From Asanoa ishikariensis (GTDB lineage: Bacteria; Actinomycetota; Actinomycetes; Mycobacteriales; Micromonosporaceae): a stretch of 64,000 nucleotides of DNA. Numbering within the stretch: the stretch's first letter is position 1; each line of letters opens with the position of its first letter. Position numbers and translations under genes: made by a program. This document shows positions 27,156 through 36,383 of this stretch, piece after piece. The notes under the pieces were generated by a model, which saw nothing but the letters and a program-made list of their open reading frames with translations, was not told the DNA's origin and made no database searches. Where the stretch lies: contig NZ_FNQB01000003.1 of assembly GCF_900107455.1 (NCBI RefSeq), forward strand, positions 682,001-746,000, written 5' to 3'.

Positions 27156-28286
27156 TCACTTGGCCTGACCGGCCTTGACCTCGTCGGCCGTCCAGTAGCC
27201 CGAGTCGATCAGGGACTTCTGGATGTCATCCTTGTAGACCGTCTCGACGGGCAACAGGTACGACGGGACAACCTTGACGCCGTTGTCGTACGTCTTGGTG
27301 TCGTTGGCCTCCGGCGTCGCCTTCTTCAGGAACGCCTCGGCGGCCGTGACGGCCTGCTCGGCCAGCAGTCGGGTGTCCTTGAAGACGGTCGAGCTCTGCA
27401 CGCCGTCGTTGATGAGCTTGACGGACGCGATCTCCGCGTCCTGGCCCGTCACGACCGGCATCTTGCCCTTGTAGCCGGCGTTCTGCAGCGCGGTGATGAT
27501 GCCGCGGGAGAGGCCGTCGTACGGGGAGAGGACGCCGGCAACCTTGGCGCCGTCGTTGTAGCTGGAGGTCAGCAGGTCTTCCATCCGCTTCTGCGCGGTC
27601 TCCTGCTGCCACCGCAGGGTCGCCGCCTGCTCGATGGAGGTCTGCTTCGACTTCACGACGAGGGTGCCCTTGTCGATGAACGGCTTGAGCGTGTCCATCG
27701 CGCCGTCGAAGAAGAAGTGCGCGTTGTTGTCGTCGAGCGAGCCGGCGAACAGTTCGACGTTCAGCGGGCCCTTGGCGGTGCCCTCCGAACCGTCCTTGTT
27801 AAGCACGCCGAGGCCCACCAGGAGCGCCGTCGCCTGCGCCACGCCGACCTTGTAGTTGTCGAAGCTGACGTAGAAGTCGACGTTCTTGCTGTCGCGGATC
27901 AGCCGGTCGTAGGAGATGACCGGGATCTTCTTGTCGGCGGCAGCCTGGAGCTGGCTGCTGAGCGCGGTGCCGTCGATGGCCGCGATGATCAGGACGTCGG
28001 CGCCCTGGGTGATCATCTGGTCGACCTGCTGCGACTGGGTCGGGATGTCGTCACCGGCGTACTGCAGGTCCACCTTGTAGCCCTTCGCCGTCAGCTTCTC
28101 CTTGACAGAGTTGCCGTCGGCGATCCAGCGCTCCGAGGTCTGGGTCGGCATCGAAACACCGATCGTCAGGTCGGTCGGCGCCTGGTTGGCGGTATCGGTG
28201 CCACTGCCGGCGCCCTCACCGCTGCAGGCCGCCAGGCTCAACGCCACTGCGGCGGCGCCCAGAGCGGCCAGAAGTCGCTTGTTCAA
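27156..28286 (-). CDS. Sugar-binding lipoprotein (ChvE/MmsE-like) of the arabinose operon
   Basis: Extracellular CUT2-type binding protein, 376 aa. I chose the TTG at 28286 because GGAGGGGGG precedes it; the open frame continues upstream through the promoter. The signal peptide LNKRLLAALGAAAVALSLAAC ends in a lipobox with the modified Cys at residue 21. The mature part contains IGVSMPTQTSERW and the PVISYDRLIRDS segment typical of ChvE-like proteins. First gene of the operon, behind two LacI-type operators. Confidence 0.93.
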   Translation of the reverse strand: MNKRLLAALGAAAVALSLAACSGEGAGSGTDTANQAPTDLTIGVSMPTQTSERWIADGNSVKEKLTAKGYKVDLQYAGDDIPTQSQQVDQMITQGADVLIIAAIDGTALSSQLQAAADKKIPVISYDRLIRDSKNVDFYVSFDNYKVGVAQATALLVGLGVLNKDGSEGTAKGPLNVELFAGSLDDNNAHFFFDGAMDTLKPFIDKGTLVVKSKQTSIEQAATLRWQQETAQKRMEDLLTSSYNDGAKVAGVLSPYDGLSRGIITALQNAGYKGKMPVVTGQDAEIASVKLINDGVQSSTVFKDTRLLAEQAVTAAEAFLKKATPEANDTKTYDNGVKVVPSYLLPVETVYKDDIQKSLIDSGYWTADEVKAGQAK

Positions 28287-28345
28287 GCTGTCCCCCCTCC
28301 GGGGTTCGTATGCCATCAACATTTCCGGGTTACAACGAGCCACAG

Positions 28346-28359
28346 TGTTAGCGCTAACA
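28346..28359. promoter_or_regulatory. LacI-type operator 1 of the arabinose operon
   Basis: TGTTAGCGCTAACA, a perfect 14-base palindrome with a central CG, the classical LacI-family form. It lies 60 bases upstream of the binding-protein start. Confidence 0.85.
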
Positions 28360-28456
28360 ACAATGTCGTCAAGCCCTCTCACCGACATCTTGCGGTCACG
28401 GTCTCGTAACAAGGCAAACGCTGGTGACGCGCTCCCAGGCGAGGAAACAAGCAAGG

Positions 28457-28470
28457 TGTGAGCGTTAACA
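28457..28470. promoter_or_regulatory. LacI-type operator 2 of the arabinose operon
   Basis: TGTGAGCGTTAACA, matching operator 1 at 12 of 14 positions. The spacing of 111 bases between centres would allow loop formation by a tetramer or independent repression of a second promoter. Confidence 0.65.
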
Positions 28471-28657
28471 GCAAAGCGACTCGGCGGACACCCAGCGTGA
28501 CACCGCGCTCGATACATCATGGACGGACATGTCCGAATCGCCGGCCTGGACGGATCGTGGGTCGGCTGCTGAAAACAATCGAGAACATTCGTAGGAACTG
28601 ATCGAACTTCTATCCAAAAGATTGAAAGTTTCGAATAGGTACGCCTATCTTTTTGTC

Positions 28658-30256
28658 ATGCGAACCCGTCTCCTCGCTGTCCTCGCGTTACTAGTCGGAT
28701 TTGTCGCCCCCGTCTCCTCGCCCGCATGGGCCGCCGACTCCGTGGCCGTCCCCACGGTCAGCGGCCCGATCGCGGCGACCACGGCCGTCGGCGACCCCGG
28801 CCACGGCTACCCGTTCCTGGCCACCGACGTCGACCTCGCCGCCGCGGGCTACGTCGAACAGGAGTTCTTCGTCAGCGGCACGGCCACCCGCTACGCCACG
28901 GCCGGCACGGCCACCGCGACCGTCGTCAGCACCGGCCACCCGTACGCCACCCGGATCGTGGTCCGTCGCCCGGTCTCCGCGAAAGCGTTCAACGGCGTCG
29001 TGGTCGCCGAGTGGTACAACGTCAGCAACCAGTGGGACCAGGAGGTCGACTGGTTCCAGTCGCACGAGCACTTCCTGCGGCAGGGCTACGCGTGGGTCGG
29101 CGTCTCCGCACAGCGCGCCGGTGTGCACTCGGCGACCGGCCTTCGCGCGTGGAGCCCCGGCCGCTACGGCGGGCTCGACGTCACCGCCGGCGGCACGATC
29201 AACGACGACTCCCTGTCGTACGACATCTTCAGCCAGGCGGTCCAGGCGGTGCGTTCCGCGCTGCGGCCGAAGCTCGTCATCGCCACCGGCCACTCGCAGT
29301 CGGCGGGCCGGCTGGCCAACTACTACAACGGCGTGCAACCGCTGGCCGGCGTTGTCGACGCGGTCGTGCTGCACGGTGGCGGCGGCGTGCTGCGCACGGA
29401 CCTGGCCACCAAGGTCTTCCGGATCAACTCCGAGGGCGACGTGGCCAGCGGCATCCTCTCCGCCGCCGCCCGCGCCCAGGCCGACTCGCCGGTGCTGCGG
29501 GCCTGGGAGGTCGCCGGCGCGTCGCACGGCGACTGGAAGCTGATCACCGACTACGGCCCGCTGCGCAAGCGCGACATCGGCACGTACCCGGGCGGCTTCC
29601 CGGGCGAGCCCCAGACCTGCGCGCTGCCCTCGCTGTCCCGGGTGCCGCAGCACATGGTGCAGAACGCGGTGTACGACCACACGGTGGCCTGGGCTCTGCG
29701 CGGTGTCCTGCCGCCGACCGCGCCGAGGATCGAGATGGCCGGGACCGCGGTCGCCCGTGACGCGCTCGGCCTGTCGCTCGGCGGCATCCGGCTCGCCCAG
29801 CAAGAGGTGCCGCTGCGGGTCAACAGCGGCAGCAACACCGGGCCGGGCTTCTGCTTCCTCGACGGCAGCTCGCTGCCGCTGACCGACGAGCAGCTCGCCG
29901 GGCGCTACCCGACGGTCCTGTCCTACGCCGCACCGTCGGTGACCGCCACCGCGGCGGCCGTCCGCGCCGGCTACGTCACGCGCTCGGTGAGCCGCGACCC
30001 CGCCTGGTACTCGGACCTCCGCTACCTGATCGACGAGTACGCGTCCGCCGGCCGCATCGACGCCCGCGTCGCCGCCGACCTGCACTCGAGCCTGGCCCGA
30101 GCGGAACGGGAGGGCACGGCGGGCCGCGACCTCACGGCGATCGTGCACCTCGCCCTCGTCTCACTGCAGGCCACGCTGCGCGTCCCGGACCCGGCCGCAC
30201 GAGCCGCGGTGCTCCGTGCGACCTCGGCATTGAGCGGAGTGCTGGCCCTGACCTGA
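28658..30256 (+). CDS. Secreted alpha/beta-hydrolase domain protein
   Basis: 532 aa with a Sec signal peptide (MRTRLLAVLALLVGFVAPV and a cleavage site near SPAWA-AD). I chose ATG 28658, which gives a proper signal peptide; an upstream TTG is also open. The domain resembles the uncharacterised Abhydrolase_10 group: GHSQSAGRLANYYN holds the nucleophile Ser, and NVSNQWDQEVDWF is typical. The substrate is not known. It may act on an extracellular ester or glycoside. It is monocistronic and ends in a hairpin. Confidence 0.87.
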   Translation: MRTRLLAVLALLVGFVAPVSSPAWAADSVAVPTVSGPIAATTAVGDPGHGYPFLATDVDLAAAGYVEQEFFVSGTATRYATAGTATATVVSTGHPYATRIVVRRPVSAKAFNGVVVAEWYNVSNQWDQEVDWFQSHEHFLRQGYAWVGVSAQRAGVHSATGLRAWSPGRYGGLDVTAGGTINDDSLSYDIFSQAVQAVRSALRPKLVIATGHSQSAGRLANYYNGVQPLAGVVDAVVLHGGGGVLRTDLATKVFRINSEGDVASGILSAAARAQADSPVLRAWEVAGASHGDWKLITDYGPLRKRDIGTYPGGFPGEPQTCALPSLSRVPQHMVQNAVYDHTVAWALRGVLPPTAPRIEMAGTAVARDALGLSLGGIRLAQQEVPLRVNSGSNTGPGFCFLDGSSLPLTDEQLAGRYPTVLSYAAPSVTATAAAVRAGYVTRSVSRDPAWYSDLRYLIDEYASAGRIDARVAADLHSSLARAEREGTAGRDLTAIVHLALVSLQATLRVPDPAARAAVLRATSALSGVLALT

Positions 30257-30258
30257 AG

Positions 30259-30302
30259 CAAGGGACCCTTCTTAACGCTTTACGCGGAGGAAGGGTCCCT
30301 TG
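30259..30302. terminator. Terminator hairpin, AAGGGACCCTT repeat family
   Basis: CAAGGGACCCTTC pairs with GAAGGGTCCCTTG across an 18-base loop. It lies three bases downstream of the hydrolase stop. Both arms are followed by TTAAC. The same core recurs at 54741-54794. Confidence 0.8.
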
Positions 30303-30357
30303 TTAACAGGTGGCGTGCGGGTCGCGCGGTAAGCCTGCCCGCGATGCGTGTTAAGCG

Positions 30358-30363
30358 TAAAAT
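30358..30363 (+). promoter_or_regulatory. Candidate -10 box TAAAAT, leaderless promoter
   Basis: TAAAAT ends eight bases before the ATG at 30372, so transcription would start at or within a base or two of the start codon. No clear -35 element is visible and no ribosome-binding site precedes the gene. Confidence 0.45.
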
Positions 30364-30371
30364 CTGTCGAT

Positions 30372-31712
30372 ATGGTGACGCAGTCGACGGCCCCGCCCCA
30401 CGCCGGGTCGTCGCTGCTGCACCGTTGGCTCGCGCGGGCCGCCTTCTTCCTCGTGCTGGCCGCGTTCGCGGTCCCCGTGGCGGTAGCGGGCGCGAAGGGC
30501 AGCGTCTCGATGCTGCTCATCGCCGCCGGCTGCCTGGTCGCCACCGTCGCCGCGATCTGGTGGTTCCTGGCGCACTCCGGCGTGCTGCGCTGGCTCGCCG
30601 CCGTCCTGCTGGTGGCCGCGCCGTTGGCCGTGCTGTTGGTCTACGCGCTGCACCATCTGGTCTGGGTCGCCGCGGTGTCGGCCGGCCTCCTGGTGCTGGC
30701 CGGCGGCGCGGGCCGCCGTGCGCTGACCCAGGCCGCGCGGTCACCGCACGAGGTCGCCACTCCCCCGCCCCGCCAGCCCTTCCTGATCATGAATCCACGC
30801 TCCGGCGGCGGCAAGGTCGGCCGCTTCGACCTGGCCGAGCGGGCGCGGGCGATGGGTGCCGAGGTCGTACTGCTCGACACCACCGGCACCACCGACGTCG
30901 CCGCGCTGGCCGAGGACGCCGTCCGGCGCGGAGCGGATCTGCTCGGCGTCGCGGGCGGCGACGGCACGCAGGCCATCGTCGCCGGCGTCGCCGCCGAGCA
31001 CGACATCCCGTTCCTGGTCATCTCGGCCGGCACCCGCAACCACTTCGCGCTCGACCTCGGCCTCGACCGCGACGACCCGGCCGCCTGCCTGGACGCGCTG
31101 ACCGACGGTGTCGAGGTGCGGGTGGACCTGGGCGACATCGGCGGGCGGACGTTCGTCAACAACGCCTCGTTCGGCGTGTACGCGGCCATCGTGCAGAGCG
31201 ACGCCTACCGGGCCGACAAGGCCGGCACCGCGCTCGCGTTGCTCCCGGACCTGCTCACACAGCAGGTCGGGCCGCGGCTGAGCCTGCGGGTCGGCGGCAC
31301 CGTGTGTGCGGGACCGCAGGCGATCCTGGTCAGCAACAACCCGTACACCGTGGACGATGTCGCGGGTCTCGGACAACGCCCACGGCTCGATCGCGGCCGG
31401 CTGGGCGTCATCTCGGTCACCGTCGACTCGACCGCCGACGCGGTCCGGCTCCTGCGCGGCCGCAACGCCGCCCCGGTCACCATGCTGAGCGCGCCCGAGG
31501 CGGTGGTCGAGGCCGGCGGCGCCCCGGTGCCGGTAGGCGTCGACGGCGAGTCGCTGCTGCTGGACACGCCGCTGGTCGCCCGGATCCGGCCCGGCGCGCT
31601 GCGGGTGCGGGTGCCGCGGGACCGACCAGGGGTACGCGCAGCGCGGGCCGCGCTCGACTGGGCCCACCTGGGTCGGCTGGCCCTTTCGGGACCTACACGC
31701 AAACGTTCTTGA
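30372..31712 (+). CDS. Diacylglycerol/lipid kinase-like protein with a membrane N-terminus
   Basis: 446 aa. Residues about 20-120 contain four hydrophobic helices; a DAGK catalytic domain follows with NPRSGGGK and the nucleotide motif GGDGTQ. It would phosphorylate a membrane lipid such as diacylglycerol or a related compound. The start at 30372 is supported by the -10 box and the absence of an upstream ribosome-binding site. The 3' end overlaps the convergent lipoprotein gene by 20 bases. Confidence 0.88.
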   Translation: MVTQSTAPPHAGSSLLHRWLARAAFFLVLAAFAVPVAVAGAKGSVSMLLIAAGCLVATVAAIWWFLAHSGVLRWLAAVLLVAAPLAVLLVYALHHLVWVAAVSAGLLVLAGGAGRRALTQAARSPHEVATPPPRQPFLIMNPRSGGGKVGRFDLAERARAMGAEVVLLDTTGTTDVAALAEDAVRRGADLLGVAGGDGTQAIVAGVAAEHDIPFLVISAGTRNHFALDLGLDRDDPAACLDALTDGVEVRVDLGDIGGRTFVNNASFGVYAAIVQSDAYRADKAGTALALLPDLLTQQVGPRLSLRVGGTVCAGPQAILVSNNPYTVDDVAGLGQRPRLDRGRLGVISVTVDSTADAVRLLRGRNAAPVTMLSAPEAVVEAGGAPVPVGVDGESLLLDTPLVARIRPGALRVRVPRDRPGVRAARAALDWAHLGRLALSGPTRKRS

Positions 31713-32148
31713 GCGACGTCGGGATGCCCTCCAAAGTGGGCATGCTCTGCTCCAGCGGAGTCTTGCTCAGCTTCGAGATGGTCTTGGCCGCGTCCGCGAT
31801 GGCGGTCTTGACGTCGCTGTCGATGTCCTGGTTCGCCAGCAGGTCGAGCTGGTAGCCCCACCACTGGAGAGTGTCGTCGACGGTCTTCTCCGCGGGAGCC
31901 GCCGCCTCGCCCTCGCTGCCGCCTTCGCCCAGCTTCTCGAGCGCGGCGGCGAGGTCCTGGAGTCTGGCCTCGCTGTCGGCGATCGCCTCGTCGCAGGCCG
32001 AGGAGGTCACGACCGACTTGTCCTCGGCTTTCACCTCGCCGGACCCGCTCGACGCCGCGGACCCACCCGCGTCATCGCCCGAACCGCACGCGGCGGCACC
32101 GAGTCCAACCAGCCCGACAACGAACACCGTCGCGATACCGCGCCGCAT
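31693..32148 (-). CDS. Small secreted lipoprotein of unknown function
   Basis: 151 aa. Signal peptide MRRGIATVFVVGLVGLGAAAC with a loose lipobox, then a Gly/Ser linker and a mostly helical domain with Cys near residues 52 and 150 that could form a disulphide. TAGGAGCGG precedes the ATG. No family recognised. The gene ends inside the convergent lipid-kinase gene. Confidence 0.8.
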   Translation of the reverse strand: MRRGIATVFVVGLVGLGAAACGSGDDAGGSAASSGSGEVKAEDKSVVTSSACDEAIADSEARLQDLAAALEKLGEGGSEGEAAAPAEKTVDDTLQWWGYQLDLLANQDIDSDVKTAIADAAKTISKLSKTPLEQSMPTLEGIPTSLKNVCV

Positions 32149-32311
32149 ACCAGCCGCTCCTAGATACTGGGATTCCGAGCGGCCAGGCTAACTGATCATG
32201 AGTGCCCGGCACCTTCGCGCGTGAACTATCCCACGGCCCCTGACCTGCTGTAACCGCTGCGACACAGGGCAGCGGACGGCGGGACCGCTAGAGCGACGGG
32301 CGGTTGCGTCG

Positions 32312-32647
32312 TTACACCGGCGTGACCTGGGCGGCGGTTCCGTACGCCACGATTTCGGACAGTCCGTTGCCGATGTCGGACGAGTCGAACCGCACCCCGA
32401 TCACCGCGTTGCCGCCGAGCTCGTGCGCGTGCCCGACCAGCCGCTCGAACGCGGTGTGCCGGGCGGCGTCGACCACCTGCGTGTACTCGGAGACCTCGCC
32501 CTGCCGCAGCGCCTTGAGCCCGCCGGTCACCCCACGGACCACGCCGACGCTGCGCACGATGATCCCCCAGGCGATGCCGTACGTGCGCTCGACGCGGTAG
32601 CCGGGCACGTCGAACGTCGTGGACGCGAGGAACTCCGTCGTTGTCAT
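32312..32647 (-). CDS. YbjQ-family protein
   Basis: 111 aa, cytosolic, pentameric beta-sandwich family (DUF74, annotated as heavy-metal-binding). Typical words are TTFDVPGYRVERTYGIAWG and LGGNAVIGVRFDSS. I chose the ATG at 32647; an ATG nine bases upstream is also possible. Function unknown; metal binding is a family label only. Confidence 0.87.
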   Translation of the reverse strand: MTTTEFLASTTFDVPGYRVERTYGIAWGIIVRSVGVVRGVTGGLKALRQGEVSEYTQVVDAARHTAFERLVGHAHELGGNAVIGVRFDSSDIGNGLSEIVAYGTAAQVTPV

Positions 32648-32739
32648 GCCTACCATCCTGGCCCGCACCGTCCGGCCAGGCAGGCGCTTTCGCGCAGCCC
32701 ACGCCTGGTCCACTTCGGACCCAAGGCACGGCGGTCGCG

Positions 32740-33039
32740 TCAGTCGGTTTTCCCGGCGCGGCCGGGCGCTTGCGGCATCGGCGCGAACAGTCCCCGCGAG
32801 CCGGTCTGCAGCGACCAGGTGATGAGGTGCCGCACGGCCAGCACGATGCCCGCCGACGCCGCCCGCAGGTACGTGGGGTCCGCCGCCAGGTGCAGCACGC
32901 CCGCCACCATGAGGAAGTCGAGCAGCACCGCGAGCGCGGCCAACGGCATTCGGGTCGCGGCCAGCGTCGCGGCGGCGACAATGATGCCCATCGCCACGGC
33001 GACCGCGCTCGCGGCCTCGGTGACCTCACCCAGGCTCAA
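32740..33039 (-). CDS. Small membrane protein coupled to DUF1622 gene
   Basis: 99 aa with about three hydrophobic segments (for example GIIVAAATLAATRMPLAAL). The TTG at 33039 overlaps the stop of the DUF1622 gene by four bases (TTGA), so it is co-translated; otherwise translation would begin at an internal ATG. No family recognised. It and DUF1622 probably form one membrane complex. Confidence 0.65.
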   Translation of the reverse strand: MSLGEVTEAASAVAVAMGIIVAAATLAATRMPLAALAVLLDFLMVAGVLHLAADPTYLRAASAGIVLAVRHLITWSLQTGSRGLFAPMPQAPGRAGKTD

Positions 33040-33413
33040 GGCCGGGCCGACCGGTCGTCGCGTTGCCCCGCGGCCACCTGACGGCGCTCCTCGTCGATCT
33101 CCCGACGCAGCGTCCAGTTGAGCGCCGTGCGGATGGCCGCGATCGCCGCGAGCTGGCCGATGTCGCTGAACGAGGGCGAGATCGCGGTGCGCAGGATGTC
33201 GCCGGCGAGCTGGAACTCCAGGCCGAGGGTAAGGAAGCGGCCGAGGTCGAGCCGGACCAGGACGAAGGAGGCCGTGTCCCGGTCGCGCACCGTGAGCCAC
33301 AACAGCTTGCCGAACGCGTAGGCCGCGCCGACGCCGATGATGATCGCGCCGCCCGCCTCGACGATCGTCACGAGCACGTTGACGGCGTCGCTGACCCGCT
33401 CCTCGACGCTCAC
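33036..33413 (-). CDS. DUF1622 membrane protein
   Basis: 125 aa, integral membrane protein, with the family pattern RLDLGRFLTLGLEFQLAGDI and a cytoplasmic tail rich in Arg/Gln. DUF1622 proteins are widespread and have no assigned function. ATG at 33413. It begins a short two-gene unit with the next membrane gene, and sits between YbjQ and a two-component system on the same strand. Confidence 0.86.
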   Translation of the reverse strand: MSVEERVSDAVNVLVTIVEAGGAIIIGVGAAYAFGKLLWLTVRDRDTASFVLVRLDLGRFLTLGLEFQLAGDILRTAISPSFSDIGQLAAIAAIRTALNWTLRREIDEERRQVAAGQRDDRSARP

Positions 33414-33482
33414 CCGTCAACCTACTCATCAGCCTGATGGGTCCCGCCGGCATAGGCCGAACCCGTCACCCGGACGAGTGAT

Positions 33483-34987
33483 CTACGGGTGACCCGGCAC
33501 CCGGCCGTCCTCCGGGAGCAGCACCCGGAACGTGGCGCCGCCGCCGGTCGTGGGGTGCAGCTCGACCCGGCCGCCGTGGCTGGTGACGATCGCGGACACG
33601 ATGGACAGTCCGAGTCCGGAGCCGCCGCTGCGCCGGTTGCGGCTCGGGTCGGCCCGGTAGAGGCGCTCGAAGACCCGCTCGGCGTGCTCCACCGGCACGC
33701 CAGGACCGGCGTCGGCGACCTCCAACACGGCCAGCGGCCGGTCCCCGGGCACCTCGCCGACCGCGGCTGCGGGCGGAATGCCGGCCGCACCGGGCAACCG
33801 GCGACCGACCCGTACGACCACGGTGGCCGGGGCCGTGCTGTGCTGGAGCGCGTTGGCGACCAGGTTGGTGAGGACCTGCCGCAGCCCGTGCTCGTCGCCG
33901 AGCACCGTCACCGCCTCGAAGGGCGCGTCGTCGGCGGTGTTGCCGAGGGCGGCCAGCTCGACCGGGCGGTCCGGCTGCCGGGCGTGCGCGTCGCGGATCG
34001 TGTCGGCGGCGATGGCGAGCAGGTCGACGGGCTGCCGCTCGGGGCGGCGTTGCAGGTCGAGCCGGGCCAACTGGAGCAGGTCCTCGACCAGCAGCCCCAT
34101 CCGGGCCGCCTCGGCCTCGATCCGGCCCATCATCTCGTCGAGCCGCGGCCCGGGCACCGCTCCCCCGCGCCGGTAGAGCTCGGCGAACCCACGGATCGAG
34201 GTGAGCGGGGTACGTAGCTCGTGCGAGGCGTCCGCGACGAACTGCCTGAGCCGGCGCTCGGACGTGGTCCGCGCGGACACCTCGGCCTCGATCCGGTCGA
34301 GCATCGAGTTGAGCGCGATGCCGAGCCGGCCGGGCTCGGTGTGCGGGTTGGCGTCGCGGACCCGCCGGGACAGGTCGCCGCCGGTGATCTCGGCCGAGGT
34401 GCGCTCCATCCGGGTCAGCGGCCGCAGGCCCATCCGGACCACGAGCGCCGCGACCACCGCCAGCAGGGCCAGCACCACGAGCATCACCACGACGTCGATG
34501 GCCAGCAGCAGGTCGGCGGTGGCGTCCACGGCCTGGAGCGAGACGCCCGAGACGGTCAGGCTGCCGTCCCGGTTGGCGACCACGAGCAGCCGCCAGGTCA
34601 TCGTGCCGTCCACGGCGCGCACCGTGAACGGCTCGCCACCGGCCCGCTCCAGCAGCGCCGCGTAGGTCGGCAGCTCCGGTGGCGGCACTCCCGCCGCGAC
34701 GGCCAGCAACGGCGACTCCCCGTCGGGCGGCACCAGGGCCATGGCGCGGTCCACGTCGAACCGCCCGCGCGGGAACGGGTTCGGCGGTGGCGGCACATCC
34801 CAGGTCCGACGCTGGCTGGCCGCCTGGCCCATCGCGTGCAGCTGTTCGTCGATCCGGTCGGTGAGGTTGCGGCGCAGCAGTGCGAGGCCGATCGCGTTGG
34901 CGATCAGCAGTGCGAACGCGGTCAGGGTGGCGACCGCGACCACGAGTCGGGCGCGCAGCGTCCAGTGGCGCCAGCGCCGCGGCCGGA

Positions 34988-34991
<4 letters not shown>
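33483..34991 (-). CDS. Membrane sensor histidine kinase
   Basis: 502 aa: transmembrane helix about 15-38, extracytoplasmic sensor to about 162, second helix about 163-186, HAMP linker, phospho-acceptor His257 in FVADASHELRTPLTS, and an ATPase domain ending in GSGLGLSIVSAIV. ATG overlaps the response-regulator stop by four bases, so kinase follows regulator in one transcript. It autophosphorylates in response to an unknown envelope signal. Confidence 0.94.
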
Positions 34992-35692
<701 letters not shown>

Positions 35693-36383
35693 ACCGTATC
35701 TCTTACGGGTCGAGGATCGGAACTGCCTGGGAGCGGGCTAGGAAGACGCTGTGACAACCTCGTGGCCCGTCGATGTGGGCGGCGGTGGCGCGGATGTCCG
35801 GTTCGCCGCGCGGACCTATTGCGACCTGCGGCGGGCCGTCATCCGTGGTCGCGCGGTCGGGCACCGGCTCCGCGGCGCCGAGCACGCACCGGGCACGCTG
35901 CGGGGGGTGCGGTCGGAACGCGATCGTGACCCGGAGGCACCGCCGTCCACGGTGGCACCGCGGGGATGTCGCGGCGACCGGCCACACCGGCCGCGGCGGG
36001 CGCAACGGGCACCGCCGTCACCAACCATTGTGGATGAAAGAGATCCGGACTCCCGCCACCGGCCGGCCGGTTAGCCTGACATAAGTGATCCGTTGCGGCC
36101 GTCATCCAGGCCGCCGGAATTAGGGCGAGACCTCGCATCCGCCCCACCATGCCGTAAAAAAAGAGCAATTCTCGGGTTTAAAGCCATTGGCCGTGGCCCT
36201 ATCGGAGGTCCCGTGCTTGACTGACGTTGAGAGAGGGCGAATCCGAATATTCAGACATAGCCGTTAGTTACGTGTCTATTCCCCGGTTGGGGCCTTCATC
36301 CTTTTTGTTGGCCCTGAGGCGCGCTCCTGGCGGTGACTGCCACCAACGATTCGCCAGTTCGCACTGTTGGGGGGCTAAAAGCT
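35693..36383. other. Long intergenic region upstream of the glycerol operon
   Basis: A 691-base stretch between the response regulator and glpF. The first 350 bases are GC-rich with only implausible reading frames. From about 36100 the DNA becomes AT-richer, with runs such as TAAAAAAAGAG near 36155. A TTGACT hexamer at 36217-36222 and the palindrome GAATATTC at 36245-36252 are candidate promoter and operator elements for glpF, not proven. Confidence 0.5.

Larger units (their letters stand above)
28287..28657. promoter_or_regulatory. Divergent promoter region of the arabinose operon and the secreted hydrolase gene
   Basis: A 371-base gap without credible genes. It is AT-richer than its surroundings, holds the two operators listed separately and must contain promoters in both directions. 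No direct motif for the hydrolase gene promoter is assignable; the stretch before 28658 (AATAGGTACGCCTATC) contains an imperfect dyad. Confidence 0.6.

Noticed and set aside
35751-36074. Rightward frame of 107 codons between the response regulator and glpF
   Set aside because: Arg/Pro-rich composition, no domain, no ribosome-binding site; typical of chance frames in GC-rich DNA.
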